Shown piece by piece: positions 7,431 through 15,131 of a stretch of DNA of 32,283 nucleotides. The DNA is from Paludibacteraceae bacterium (GTDB lineage Bacteria; Bacteroidota; Bacteroidia; Bacteroidales; Paludibacteraceae), in NCBI GenBank assembly GCA_905233255.1, contig CAJOCN010000039.1, positions 1 to 32,283 of the forward strand. The letters run 5' to 3'. The notes beneath the pieces are model-generated. The model did no database searches, was not told the DNA's origin, and saw only the letters and a program-made list of their open reading frames with translations. The translations under genes were made by a program, and so were the position numbers. Position 1 is the stretch's first letter. Each line of letters begins with the position of its first letter.

Positions 7431-8462
7431 TCACTGCATGTGGAAAAATTGACGGAAAAACGCTATTTTTTTATGGCGGTATTGGAGGGGTGTCTCGCCG
7501 GTGAGTTCCTTGAATATGCGGTAGAAGGTCTTGTCGGAGGTGAATCCGCTGAGGGCGATAGCATCTGTTACCGCTTCCTTGTCGGAGTTATAGCCGGGGT
7601 CCCGGAGTATCTGCCGGGCGTGCTCCACGCGGTAACGCGCAATATATTGGGAGAAACTGAGTCCCGTGCGGTGGTTGATACACTGGCTGACATAGGTGCG
7701 GTTGCTATGCACGGCTGTAGCCAAGTCCTGAATGGTCAAGTCCGGCGAGGCGAACAGTTTCTGTTCGCGCAGGGCGGTCGCTATCTGGTTCATGAGCGCA
7801 TCGGTCTCTTCTATCGTAGTTTCCTTAGCCTGCGGTGCCTCCGTATGGATGGTCTCTTCGGGAAGGGTGGTATGCGCCGCTACATAGCCGATGCCGAAAA
7901 GCAGTACCGACATCACTACCGCCGGTATGCTAACCATCATACTCTCGGCGAAGAAATCCCGTCCCAAGAGGTTGAGACACATGGAAAACGCCGCGGTGAT
8001 TCCCAAGAGGTGCTGGATCAAATAGGTGGGATGGAGAAGGTAGCTACGGTCGTCCGAATAGATATCATCGAGGCGTTTGCGTGTCTCGCGTAAGACCCGG
8101 AAACCGCGCCACCATACCCAAACCACCTCTACGGCAAAACAGAGCCGGGTGATGAGCAGCATGTGCTCATCGGCGAACCATCCAAAATGCGTATTGAGCG
8201 GAAAAAAGACTGCCATGATCGCAGCCGGCAGGAAGAGAAGGTACATCTCCGCATTGTGCCCTACGCGCGTCAGTGCGCGCAGGTATGTATAATAAATAGG
8301 AAAGACGCTGAGATTAGCGATGAGATAAGTCCATGTACCGACAAACGACTGCACCCCCGAGAAATACAGCCAATGGTCCGTATAAAGTATTGTAGCGGCG
8401 ATGTAGAAAAGGTAAATCGTGCCCGTGACACGCGGTTCAGCGCTGCCACGATGGAAACGCAC
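7431..8462 (-). CDS. Membrane-anchored AraC-family transcriptional regulator
   Basis: The first ~200 of 343 residues carry about six hydrophobic segments (for example VTGTIYLFYIAATILY, MYLLFLPAAIMAVFF, SIPAVVMSVLLFGIGYVAA). A linker rich in Glu/Thr follows. The last ~110 residues are an AraC-type double helix-turn-helix: LTIQDLATAVHSNRTYVSQC, then RVEHARQIL, then VTDAIALSGFTSDKTFYRIF and TGETPLQYR. The protein therefore probably senses a signal in the membrane and binds DNA directly. The start is a problem: the only start codon in this frame is GTG at 8460-8462, yet the codons upstream still read like protein (ICFFWCIFFAVRFHRG) back to a stop. An ATG at 8501-8503 lies in another frame and would join by a -1 shift, so a one-base deletion or sequencing error near 8490 is possible. 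The likely targets are the operators at 7380-7416 and 12093-12129. Confidence 0.85.
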   Translation of the reverse strand: MRFHRGSAEPRVTGTIYLFYIAATILYTDHWLYFSGVQSFVGTWTYLIANLSVFPIYYTYLRALTRVGHNAEMYLLFLPAAIMAVFFPLNTHFGWFADEHMLLITRLCFAVEVVWVWWRGFRVLRETRKRLDDIYSDDRSYLLHPTYLIQHLLGITAAFSMCLNLLGRDFFAESMMVSIPAVVMSVLLFGIGYVAAHTTLPEETIHTEAPQAKETTIEETDALMNQIATALREQKLFASPDLTIQDLATAVHSNRTYVSQCINHRTGLSFSQYIARYRVEHARQILRDPGYNSDKEAVTDAIALSGFTSDKTFYRIFKELTGETPLQYRHKKIAFFRQFFHMQ

Positions 8463-8536
8463 GGCGAAGAAGATGCACCAAAAGAAACAGATTCGTAAAG
8501 CATTCCGCCGTCAGTTATTTATTTAATAAGCGGCTG

Positions 8537-8567
8537 CAAAGGTACTACAAATATTTGGAATAAACAA
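8537..8567 (-). promoter_or_regulatory. Promoter of the membrane AraC gene
   Basis: Minus strand: TACCTTTG at 8537-8544 and TTG at 8565-8567, spacer 20. It lacks the TCTCAAATCGTACAAA repeats, so autoregulation through that site is not supported. Confidence 0.75.
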
Positions 8568-8604
8568 GGATTTAACGATAAAAATTAAATTAATTTAAGA
8601 TTTT

Positions 8605-8694
8605 AGCGGGAAATACTTGCTATTCTTAGCCAAATGGGCACGATTATTTCGCACAAGGATGCGACTGTAGCTTCGAGGTGGGACGGCTTGCCGT
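8605..8694. repeat. Intergenic repeat copy B
   Basis: About 90 bases are nearly identical to 3931-4022, differing at a few positions. The left arms of the copy A hairpin (ATCGTGC and GCTAAGAAT) are not conserved. The repeat again sits between a paralogous operon's terminator and a minus-strand promoter, so it travels with the duplicated module. The rest of 8568-8794 contains no credible gene. Confidence 0.6.
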
Positions 8695-8705
8695 GTCGGT
8701 GTCCT

Positions 8706-8736
8706 CGCAGTTACAACAAATATTTGAAATACACAA
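8706..8736 (-). promoter_or_regulatory. Vestigial promoter in the intergenic repeat region
   Basis: TTG at 8734-8736 and a damaged -7 box (TAACTGCG in place of TAACTTTG) at 8706-8713 keep the exact 20-base spacer. An 18-base string, GGTCAAAAAAGTCCCAAA, just upstream (8754-8771) also occurs upstream of the promoter at 2471-2500. No gene follows, so this looks like the relic of a lost transcription unit. Confidence 0.4.
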
Positions 8737-8794
8737 ATTTTTCTTCTATTTATGGTCAAAAAAGTCCCAAAATGATTCAAAAAGAGCGAGAAAG

Positions 8795-8826
8795 AAAAAA
8801 TCCCTGCCACGCGGGTGACAGGGATG
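8795..8826 (-). terminator. Intrinsic terminator of the 163/892-residue gene pair
   Basis: ATCCCTG (8801-8807) pairs with CAGGGAT (8820-8826), and the minus strand continues into six T. It is a copy of the terminator at 4099-4132. Confidence 0.85.
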
Positions 8827-8855
8827 AGAGAGGATGAGAGATAAAGGGAGAGGGA

Positions 8856-11534
8856 TTATTCGGGAAGATTATCCACGTAGTCCCAATTTAGGTTCAAACT
8901 GAAATGGGCATCTGTAGTTGTTTCTGTTTTGTACACCACGTGGCCGTTTTCATAACCGTCTTGACTCTTGTAAGAACAGGACGCAGAACCACTTATACTG
9001 CGATTTTTGCCGTTAGCATTTGCAAATGTAAACGTCGCGCTATCTTCTAATTCTCCCGTTTCCTTGTCATAAGACTTTTCAATCATTGTTCCCGATACCC
9101 TGTAGTACTCTTCATACTCGTCTGCACCGGTGAATGTCAAGGTTAAGTCGATAGAACGAGAGTATCTGCTCACAGATGAAGTAAGTCCATCCGTGTAAGA
9201 ACCGCTAATAGTAATTACGGTGTCATTTAAACGAGTCGCTGTCACATTTCCATAATACTTGGCCCCGCACAAAAAAGAGTTATCATTGTAACCTGTAGCT
9301 TCGCCAGAGACTCTCATATTGCGTAGTGGTCCAAAATCCTGCGATACGCCGAAATGTACTTCCGGAGATTCGGTCACCGGCCTGGTAGGATCATATGCCC
9401 TAATTCTCGGGTAATAAACAGATGTATCTTTTGAAATCGGAGGCAACGCCCATAAACGGTCATTAGGAATTCCGTCGAAAATCATTTTGTAGATACCTTT
9501 TTTTGCATCAACCACCACTAAACTATCCGAACTGATATATCTCGTTACATAAGTCCCAAGGTAATAATATGGGGCATAGAAACAATGTAGCAAGGAAGAG
9601 TCTGCCACATTGGATTTAAACGTAATAGACGGTTTGTTGTTACCAGCTGCATTGAAATGAATTTCATTGTTTAATAGTTCCAAAGTGGTGAACGGAACGA
9701 CCTCTGTACCGGCACTGGCGACCGTATACGCTCCCAAAGCTCCACAATCAACCATTGGATAAATATGATAAGGACGAGCTTTCAAACTATCCACAGGGAA
9801 ACGACCTTCGTACATAGTATCCAGATACGATGTATAAATCGATTTTTCCGCCGTAGTGGCTATTGGCAGTTGGTTCATTGTAGTATCCGTTATATCCTTG
9901 TCAAAGAGACCTATTTGAACTTTTCGAGCAAATAACTGATAGTCCGAATTAGGATAGATACGCGCTACGAGGTTCTTTGGAGTAGGGAACGCCTCAGAAT
10001 TTTTGAAAGTAGGAGCGAGACGAACGGTACTGGTCATAAAGTCCCAACTCTTCTCATAGAACTTAATTTCTTCGGGATCGCTCCATCCGATTCCTGCAGT
10101 AGCTCCGGCTTCCAGATCAAGTGCCAAGAGAGAAAGATCAACATGTCCATTAGAGAGCATCCAATAATCATGTGAAGCTGCCGTTACTTTAGAGTCATAA
10201 CTGATTTCACCGCTCAGTTTCGGACCGGTATAAAGGTGCAAACCGATGTCTGCGTTGATAATTTTCTTAATCCAACTGGCTGTTCCGATAATGGCCTGAA
10301 ATTCAATACCCATTTGTAGAGCGCCACTCATTTTTAATCCACCGGACACATCAAAAATATTCGCGTCTGCCTCTTTATCCTTATCGGGAAGAGGATGAAT
10401 CGTATAAGATATCGGGAACCACGCGTTGCTGTTAATAATCAGCTCATCTCCGAAGCCTAATTGCACTTTAGGAAGATTAAATCGTCCCTCAATGCTTCCG
10501 GACACTTTCAAGAAGACATCAGGCAAAGGGTTAACACGCAAAATAGGACAAGGAGCAGGAGCCAACAACTCCGGCATCCACAGGAATTTACCCGGCGAGC
10601 CTACCCATTCCATATTTGCTGCTACTCCGATAGACGGTTGAATGGAGAAATTCATATCTTTCGTCAGTTTGACAAATACCTTAGTCCAGGTAAGTTCATA
10701 GGCTATACGGAGTTTGAAGACGAGGCTTACATCCGCAGAGAGGTCGATGGATGAGTTCTCGGTAGGAGTCCAACCGTGTGTAATCTTTCCGGAAAAATTA
10801 AACCACTTAATATCACCGGTATCACCGTCTTTCATTTTTCTAGGGAGGCCATTAGGTGTACAGCCCGCAACACGCCGAAGTATTTGGTTGTTTTCATCCA
10901 CTCCGATTTCTTCTACCGTGATATATTGTTCGAACACGTCGCTCGGTTTATCCACAGGACGACCATAGACGATTGTGAGATTTTCTCCTTCCCACGGCTC
11001 TCCGGGGCGCACTTCTTCTACCACGCAACTGAAACTGCCGAAATAATCCCAATCGTAGTATTTGTCTTCGGCTATAGAGTCCGTAGGTAGACCTATCAAT
11101 ACATCGCCCACTTGCGGCACTAAATGAGCCGGAAGATTTTGGAATCTAAACTCTGTGTCTGTATTTCCACATCCAAGATAGTACGGGCACAATCCTTCTT
11201 TTTCCATAAACTTAACACGCGGGTTAAATCGTATCTCCGGCTGCTGGAATCCGATAGAGTCGATAGCCGCTAATGGGATACGATAAATCGTATCTGCCAT
11301 CACGACCTCTTGCGTCACCCATTTGTCGTATTCAATGGAGTCCACACCGATCTTGGATTGACGCATTTCGACCACTTCGTCATAGAAGAAACCGTTGAAA
11401 TCGCCGTCGTTGCGGTAGATATAGAATGCATCCTGTGCATAAGTACCAAGGGACAAAGTACCAAGGATCAAACACATTATGAGACGCATGACCTTTGTAC
11501 CTGGTACTTGGTCACTTTGTGTCTTTGTTCTCAT
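8856..11534 (-). CDS. Large secreted protein, copy B (892 residues), unknown family
   Basis: This is the paralogue of the 890-residue protein at 4161-6833. Over the first ~100 residues I count about 11 differences (near 89% identity), including the whole repeat-derived signal peptide and the IDSIGFQQPEI block. After that, similarity falls to scattered blocks (IGLPTDS, FEQYITVEEIGVDE, AGCTPNGLPR, IGW-DPEE, WDFMTSTVRLAP), and the two C-terminal thirds are hard to align. It is predicted exported and beta-rich, with no membrane anchor or sorting domain visible. The signal peptide probably starts at Met16 (ATG at 11487-11489). The first codon overlaps the stop of the 163-residue gene as ATGA (11531-11534). 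The pattern of a conserved head and a divergent body suggests a common export or docking region carrying different functional domains, or gene conversion limited to the head. Confidence 0.8.
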   Translation of the reverse strand: MRTKTQSDQVPGTKVMRLIMCLILGTLSLGTYAQDAFYIYRNDGDFNGFFYDEVVEMRQSKIGVDSIEYDKWVTQEVVMADTIYRIPLAAIDSIGFQQPEIRFNPRVKFMEKEGLCPYYLGCGNTDTEFRFQNLPAHLVPQVGDVLIGLPTDSIAEDKYYDWDYFGSFSCVVEEVRPGEPWEGENLTIVYGRPVDKPSDVFEQYITVEEIGVDENNQILRRVAGCTPNGLPRKMKDGDTGDIKWFNFSGKITHGWTPTENSSIDLSADVSLVFKLRIAYELTWTKVFVKLTKDMNFSIQPSIGVAANMEWVGSPGKFLWMPELLAPAPCPILRVNPLPDVFLKVSGSIEGRFNLPKVQLGFGDELIINSNAWFPISYTIHPLPDKDKEADANIFDVSGGLKMSGALQMGIEFQAIIGTASWIKKIINADIGLHLYTGPKLSGEISYDSKVTAASHDYWMLSNGHVDLSLLALDLEAGATAGIGWSDPEEIKFYEKSWDFMTSTVRLAPTFKNSEAFPTPKNLVARIYPNSDYQLFARKVQIGLFDKDITDTTMNQLPIATTAEKSIYTSYLDTMYEGRFPVDSLKARPYHIYPMVDCGALGAYTVASAGTEVVPFTTLELLNNEIHFNAAGNNKPSITFKSNVADSSLLHCFYAPYYYLGTYVTRYISSDSLVVVDAKKGIYKMIFDGIPNDRLWALPPISKDTSVYYPRIRAYDPTRPVTESPEVHFGVSQDFGPLRNMRVSGEATGYNDNSFLCGAKYYGNVTATRLNDTVITISGSYTDGLTSSVSRYSRSIDLTLTFTGADEYEEYYRVSGTMIEKSYDKETGELEDSATFTFANANGKNRSISGSASCSYKSQDGYENGHVVYKTETTTDAHFSLNLNWDYVDNLPE
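11443..11529. repeat. Short-repeat array encoding the signal peptide, copy B
   Basis: This matches the array at 6739-6828 nearly base for base (one clear difference, GGATC versus GGACC), although the coding sequence on its left has diverged much more. Confidence 0.65.
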
Positions 11535-12022
11535 TGTTTCACGAATTTAAAGGAGGCACCGCCTGCGTTAATGATATAGTTTCCTGCGGGATAAGCGCTC
11601 ATGACGATGGAGGTCGAGTGCCCGCCTGTTGCCTGCTGCGTAAAGAGCAACTTGCCGTCCACGTTATATACCGCTACGTTCGCCTTGTCGGGAAGGCCGT
11701 CGATAACCATCATCTCATTATTCTGGCGGATGAGGATCGTTCCCGGTGCTACGACAGGAGCATCAATACCTTCCGGCAGACCTTCGTACGTATATTTGCG
11801 CACGTTCTCAATGAGATAGATGACCGGCGCATCGCCGGAAGTCTGCAGGATCAGTTGTCCCGATTCGAACTTCGTCACCGGTTCATCATCTAACAAGAAC
11901 GTGACTACTTGTCCGTCCATCATGTGGATATTCAGTTTCTGCACAGGCTGCCCCGCACCCTGCGCTCTCATCGGTAGCGCCATAAGCGCCAAGCCGAGAA
12001 AGAGAAGAAAAGTCTTTTGCAT
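11531..12022 (-). CDS. Small secreted protein with sorting-domain-like C-terminus, copy B (163 residues)
   Basis: This is the paralogue of the 160-residue protein at 6830-7312 with the same layout: signal peptide (MQKTFLLFLGLALMALPMRA), KLNIHMMDGQVVTFLLDDEP, VRKYTYEGLPEGIDAPVV, and a C-terminal domain with VAVYNVDGKLLF, YPAGNYIINAGG and KFVK. The middle (about residues 25-100) is almost identical between the copies; the signal peptide and sorting-domain-like part differ more. The gene is coupled to the 892-residue gene by an ATGA overlap. Its promoter (12063-12070) carries the same AraC-type direct repeats. A role as a helper or surface partner of the large protein is inference from the conserved pairing. 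Confidence 0.85.
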   Translation of the reverse strand: MQKTFLLFLGLALMALPMRAQGAGQPVQKLNIHMMDGQVVTFLLDDEPVTKFESGQLILQTSGDAPVIYLIENVRKYTYEGLPEGIDAPVVAPGTILIRQNNEMMVIDGLPDKANVAVYNVDGKLLFTQQATGGHSTSIVMSAYPAGNYIINAGGASFKFVKQ

Positions 12023-12062
12023 AAATTTAATAGTTTTATGTGTTCCTAATCAATTGAACGCG

Positions 12063-12092
12063 CAAAGATACTGCTTTTTTATGAAAAAGCAT
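12063..12092 (-). promoter_or_regulatory. Promoter of the copy B secreted pair, weak -33
   Basis: The -7 box TATCTTTG is at 12063-12070. As in copy A, no TTG is present at the -33 position, and the direct repeats start 22 bases upstream of the -7 box. Confidence 0.65.
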
Positions 12093-12129
12093 TCTCAAAT
12101 CGTACAAATCTACTCTCAAATCGTACAAA
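12093..12129. promoter_or_regulatory. AraC-type operator: two 16-base direct repeats, 21-base period (copy B)
   Basis: TCTCAAATCGTACAAA stands at 12093-12108 and 12114-12129, identical to copy A in sequence, period and distance to the -7 box. Its conservation beside a deleted regulator gene implies control in trans by the surviving AraC gene at 7431-8462. Confidence 0.7.
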
Positions 12130-12143
12130 AGTGACGGATTACA

Positions 12144-12243
12144 TCACTGCATGTGGAAAAATTGACGGAAAAACGCTATTGGTGTCTCGCCGGCGGGTGG
12201 CTTTGATCAAGCGGTAGGTACAACAAAAATAACACATATGCAA
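12144..12243 (-). pseudogene. 3' stub of a deleted membrane AraC gene fused to its promoter remnant
   Basis: 12144-12180 repeats the last codons and the stop of the AraC gene at 7431-8462 exactly (through the FFRQFFHMQ coding sequence). After a 20-21 base gap, 12181-12192 repeats the GET-P region, and the match fades by about 12212. Immediately upstream comes a promoter relic: TTG at 12241-12243, a 20-base spacer, and TACCTACC (12213-12220) in place of TACCTTTG. The body of the gene, about 950 bases, has been removed, apparently by a deletion joining the promoter to the 3' end. This shows that the duplicated unit once included its own regulator. Confidence 0.7.
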
Positions 12244-12250
12244 GTATAAA

Positions 12251-12289
12251 TGCAAAAAAAAATCGCCACGAGGGGCGATTTTTTTTGCA
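12251..12289. terminator. Bidirectional intrinsic terminator after the C11 peptidase gene
   Basis: AATCGCC / GGCGATT with flanking A- and T-runs, plus TGC/GCA at the base, forms a long stem on either strand. The loop is ACGAGG. It lies 6 bases past the stop of the 12295-13869 gene. Confidence 0.85.
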
Positions 12290-12294
12290 GTGAA

Positions 12295-13869
12295 TCAGTC
12301 AAGATCTTCCGAATCATCATCATCTTCCATACCGTTGGTGTCGCCGTCATCTCCGAAAGGCGGGTTGTTGAACGGCATGACGGGGTTCAGCTTGACCCAG
12401 CGGGTCCAACCGGTCCTCTGCTCGAAGACGGACTTCGCATAGCTGTAGGTCCAGTTGTAGGCAGGATTATTGGTCGTGCCGGATGCCTTCCACCAGGTCT
12501 TCGTGGGGTCTTTGGGGTTGAAGTACCATACGTCGCCATTGCTGTCATAGCACTTGTAACCGAGTTGGGGATTCCCCTCATAATCAGCCTGGAAACATCC
12601 CTTGGCTCCGATGTTGATACTCATGCTCAGGATAGCCTCTACTTTGTCCTGGGTACGTTTGGGATCCACGTAATTGAGGGAATAGGCATGAGATACGATT
12701 GCGTTATCGACTGCTTTGTCCAGCGCGTCAAGCAACGCCTCATATTCGGTGTTGTCTTCATACGGAGCACCCTCCATTGCCATAAATGTCAGGTAGTCCA
12801 TCAGGTCGTACTTGCAGTCTGCGTTGAAATACTGGTAGCAGTCGCGGGCAGGGATCACATACTTAGCGGAATCTGCAGCCTTGTAGTTAGTGCACAGGAA
12901 ATCCGTGATTTTCTTCAGCGGCTCCCATACGTTTTTCAGTTTAGCCATGTCCACAACGGCGAAATCCGTATTCATGAGTACGGGGTTGTGGTAGTCTTCA
13001 TAGTCTTTTTTGTGGTTTTTGGCATACGTCTCAGCGTAGGCGGAGAGTGCCTGTTGGAGTCCGGCTTGGCTGCTTGGAGCGTTAAAGAGTTCTTTGAGGA
13101 GGTCCTGATAGTCACCTCCGTGGGTGGTATGGCCCGAGCCCAAAGCGAACTTGGTGATATCCGTCATCTCGGAGAGGTACTCGATGCTGTTCATCATACA
13201 GCAGTCGAAAATAACGGCAGAGATACCGTCGTGCAACTCTTTGGCTTTGATAGCACGTCCTTTGTGGAAGGCATCGGTCATGGCAATCGCCGGTTTCTTA
13301 GCCGTGGTGGGGTATCCGTCTCCGTCTGCATCCATATTCCATCCGCCTGCGTGTCCGGCAATCACGAAAATGTAGTTCTCCGCCGGAGCCAGCCGGGCTA
13401 TATCCTTCAGCACTTTAGCCATGTAAGCGGGATCGTACATGGCAGCCAGGGAGTCATCTACCACCCATTTGTCGTTCATCTGCAGGTTTTGAATGCAGCC
13501 GGCTTGATCCTTGAAATCAATGCACGCGCTACCTACTTCATAGAGGTACACTTTGCCGGCTTTACCGCCCGGAATATACCGTTTTGACTGATTCTTCAGC
13601 ATCTCGCTGTTCTGTTTCGCCAGACCTTTGGTGGACGAATACTTCATGTATGTGACCATACGGACCGAGTAGTCTTTGCTCTTTGTGTTGAGGAACTCGG
13701 CCGCCCGGGCGATGTCCGCTTCTATGGCGTCATCCAGATTCTCGCCTCCGTTGGCGTAGAGGATAACCGTGTACTTGGCCTTGCTGCCATCGGCAGGACC
13801 TTCATTTTTCTCGCAGGCGGTGAACACCATGCACAGCGCTGCGAACAAGATAAGATGAATCTTTTTCAT
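12295..13869 (-). CDS. Clostripain-type (peptidase C11) lipoprotein
   Basis: This 524-residue protein has a lipoprotein signal ending FTAC, so Cys19 would be lipidated and the protein anchored in the outer or periplasmic membrane. The C11 cysteine peptidase features are visible: strand VILYANGGENLDD at the start of the domain, the catalytic His in IFVIAGHAGGW (His173), and the Cys in AVIFDCCMMN, where Cys224 aligns with the C of the family D-x-C motif. C11 enzymes cut after basic residues and many self-activate. The C-terminus ends in a very acidic tail (MEDDDDSEDLD). The gene is last in a three-gene operon, 18 bases after the 204-residue membrane protein. Related lipoproteins in gut Bacteroidales are thought to act in nutrient or host-protein processing; the target is unknown. 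Confidence 0.9.
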   Translation of the reverse strand: MKKIHLILFAALCMVFTACEKNEGPADGSKAKYTVILYANGGENLDDAIEADIARAAEFLNTKSKDYSVRMVTYMKYSSTKGLAKQNSEMLKNQSKRYIPGGKAGKVYLYEVGSACIDFKDQAGCIQNLQMNDKWVVDDSLAAMYDPAYMAKVLKDIARLAPAENYIFVIAGHAGGWNMDADGDGYPTTAKKPAIAMTDAFHKGRAIKAKELHDGISAVIFDCCMMNSIEYLSEMTDITKFALGSGHTTHGGDYQDLLKELFNAPSSQAGLQQALSAYAETYAKNHKKDYEDYHNPVLMNTDFAVVDMAKLKNVWEPLKKITDFLCTNYKAADSAKYVIPARDCYQYFNADCKYDLMDYLTFMAMEGAPYEDNTEYEALLDALDKAVDNAIVSHAYSLNYVDPKRTQDKVEAILSMSINIGAKGCFQADYEGNPQLGYKCYDSNGDVWYFNPKDPTKTWWKASGTTNNPAYNWTYSYAKSVFEQRTGWTRWVKLNPVMPFNNPPFGDDGDTNGMEDDDDSEDLD

Positions 13870-13887
13870 TTTGTGGATAATGTTTTA

Positions 13888-14502
13888 TTAGAAATGCAAA
13901 GCAAGCCCGAGCCCGGAGTTGCCGGACTGGATAGCGAAATAGGGCTGCGGATTGCGAGCGTAGCCTTGGTCGGCATTGTAGGTATTTACAGACTCGTGCA
14001 TCCGCACGTATCCTACGATCAAGCAAGGTATGGAAGCGATCTCCAGGATCGAGCCCGCCCAAACGAGACCTACACCGGCGTAGTAGAGCGGCGGAAGGTT
14101 CTTGGTGGTTGCAGAAGATGAAGATGAGGAAGAGGAAGCACTCTGCGCGGCAGTAACGCCACCGCCTATGACACAACCGATACCCGCCACATCGCAAGCC
14201 AGACCGATGCCGAGGCACCACCAACCGGCGTTAGCCAGTTTGTAACCGGAGCGGAACTGGTCGTACGCCACTTTGCAGTTACGCTGTGCGTACCAGTCGA
14301 GCATGGCGCGGCGACGCATCTTCAGGTCTCCGTAATAATACGTGTTACCTGCGCGCTCAAGGATCATGCGGCGTACCTGAGGTGCTACTTGCTCCGCCGG
14401 AGCGGTAGTTGTCTGCGCCGGAGCGGCGGTAATTTGGGCCTCTTGCGCCATGCTGGCGACAGCTGTCATAGCTGCGACCATCAAGAAGAAAAGTTTTTTC
14501 AT
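13888..14502 (-). CDS. Exported membrane protein of unknown function (204 residues)
   Basis: A cleavable signal peptide (MKKLFFLMVAAMTAVASMAQ) is followed by an Ala/Thr/Pro-rich stretch. A conserved-looking segment comes next (MILERAGNTYYYGDLKMRRRAMLDWYA), which is common in Bacteroidetes membrane proteins of unknown role. Two glycine-rich hydrophobic segments (AGWWCLGIGLACDVAGIGCVIGGG and YYAGVGLVWAGSILEIASI in shortened form) flank a run of eight serines. The C-terminus GNSGLGLALHF ends in Phe, like outer membrane beta strands. It lies in an operon between the regulator (29 bases upstream) and the C11 lipoprotein. I recognise the general type, not a function. Confidence 0.8.
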   Translation of the reverse strand: MKKLFFLMVAAMTAVASMAQEAQITAAPAQTTTAPAEQVAPQVRRMILERAGNTYYYGDLKMRRRAMLDWYAQRNCKVAYDQFRSGYKLANAGWWCLGIGLACDVAGIGCVIGGGVTAAQSASSSSSSSSATTKNLPPLYYAGVGLVWAGSILEIASIPCLIVGYVRMHESVNTYNADQGYARNPQPYFAIQSGNSGLGLALHF

Positions 14503-14531
14503 AAAACAATAAAATTAGAATTGTTAATAAG

Positions 14532-15110
14532 TCAGTGAGCAGTTTTAGCCTGCGTTTTGAGCATTCGGTATTGGGTCGGAGTGACCCCTGTATGCGCTTT
14601 GAACAGGTTCTGGAACGTACGTCTGGAAGGGAACCCGGCCTCTGCGCTAATGGCCTCAATGGTCCATTCGGGCTTGGTCTCCAACAGCCGGCACGCACAT
14701 TCGACGCGCTTGATAGCAATCATATCGTTGAGCGAACCGTAGCGCGAAGCGGTGATAACGGCATTGAGCCGTTTCTGGGTGAGGCCTAACTCGCGTGCGA
14801 GTGTTTTGAGCGAAGTGTCTTGTGCCGCATACAAACGGCGTTCCTCTATCTGCTGCTCAATCTGCGCGAGCAACTCCTCATCCGGCAGACTGCCGCTCTG
14901 TTGCATCTGTTCCGCCGCCTCTTGCAACCCCGCCTCGCGGAGAGGACGGTGTTTACCTTCTTCCGACTGCTTCAAAATCATATCTGCCAGATGCCTGTTC
15001 TCCTCCTTCATTCCACGGGTGATTTTGTAAGAATAGCAGATGGTAATAACGAAGGCAACCAGTACGGCTGCCGCAATCAGCATAATAAGGATTATCGTTG
15101 TCTCTGACAT
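14532..15110 (-). CDS. One-helix membrane AraC-like regulator
   Basis: The start is set at the ATG at 15108-15110 (MSETTIILIM). A longer frame from 15134 would begin inside the -7 box (15132-15139). One transmembrane helix (about residues 4-27) is followed by a charged linker with KEENRHLADMILKQ and a coiled-coil-like stretch. The AraC-type DNA-binding domain takes the last ~95 residues: SLKTLARELGLTQKRLNAVI, then ECACRLLETKPEWTIEAISA, EAGFPSRRTFQNLF and TGVTPTQYR. No periplasmic sensor domain is present, so any signal must come through a partner, possibly the adjacent membrane protein. It is the first gene of the operon ending with the C11 lipoprotein. This is the second membrane-tethered AraC regulator in the window. 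Confidence 0.85.
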   Translation of the reverse strand: MSETTIILIMLIAAAVLVAFVITICYSYKITRGMKEENRHLADMILKQSEEGKHRPLREAGLQEAAEQMQQSGSLPDEELLAQIEQQIEERRLYAAQDTSLKTLARELGLTQKRLNAVITASRYGSLNDMIAIKRVECACRLLETKPEWTIEAISAEAGFPSRRTFQNLFKAHTGVTPTQYRMLKTQAKTAH

Positions 15111-15131
15111 GTTGAAATGTAAAATCAAACG

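Noticed and set aside
12250..13587. Plus-strand open frame of 445 codons across the C11 peptidase gene
   Set aside because: It is antisense to a gene with signal peptide, catalytic motifs and terminator, and it starts inside that terminator.
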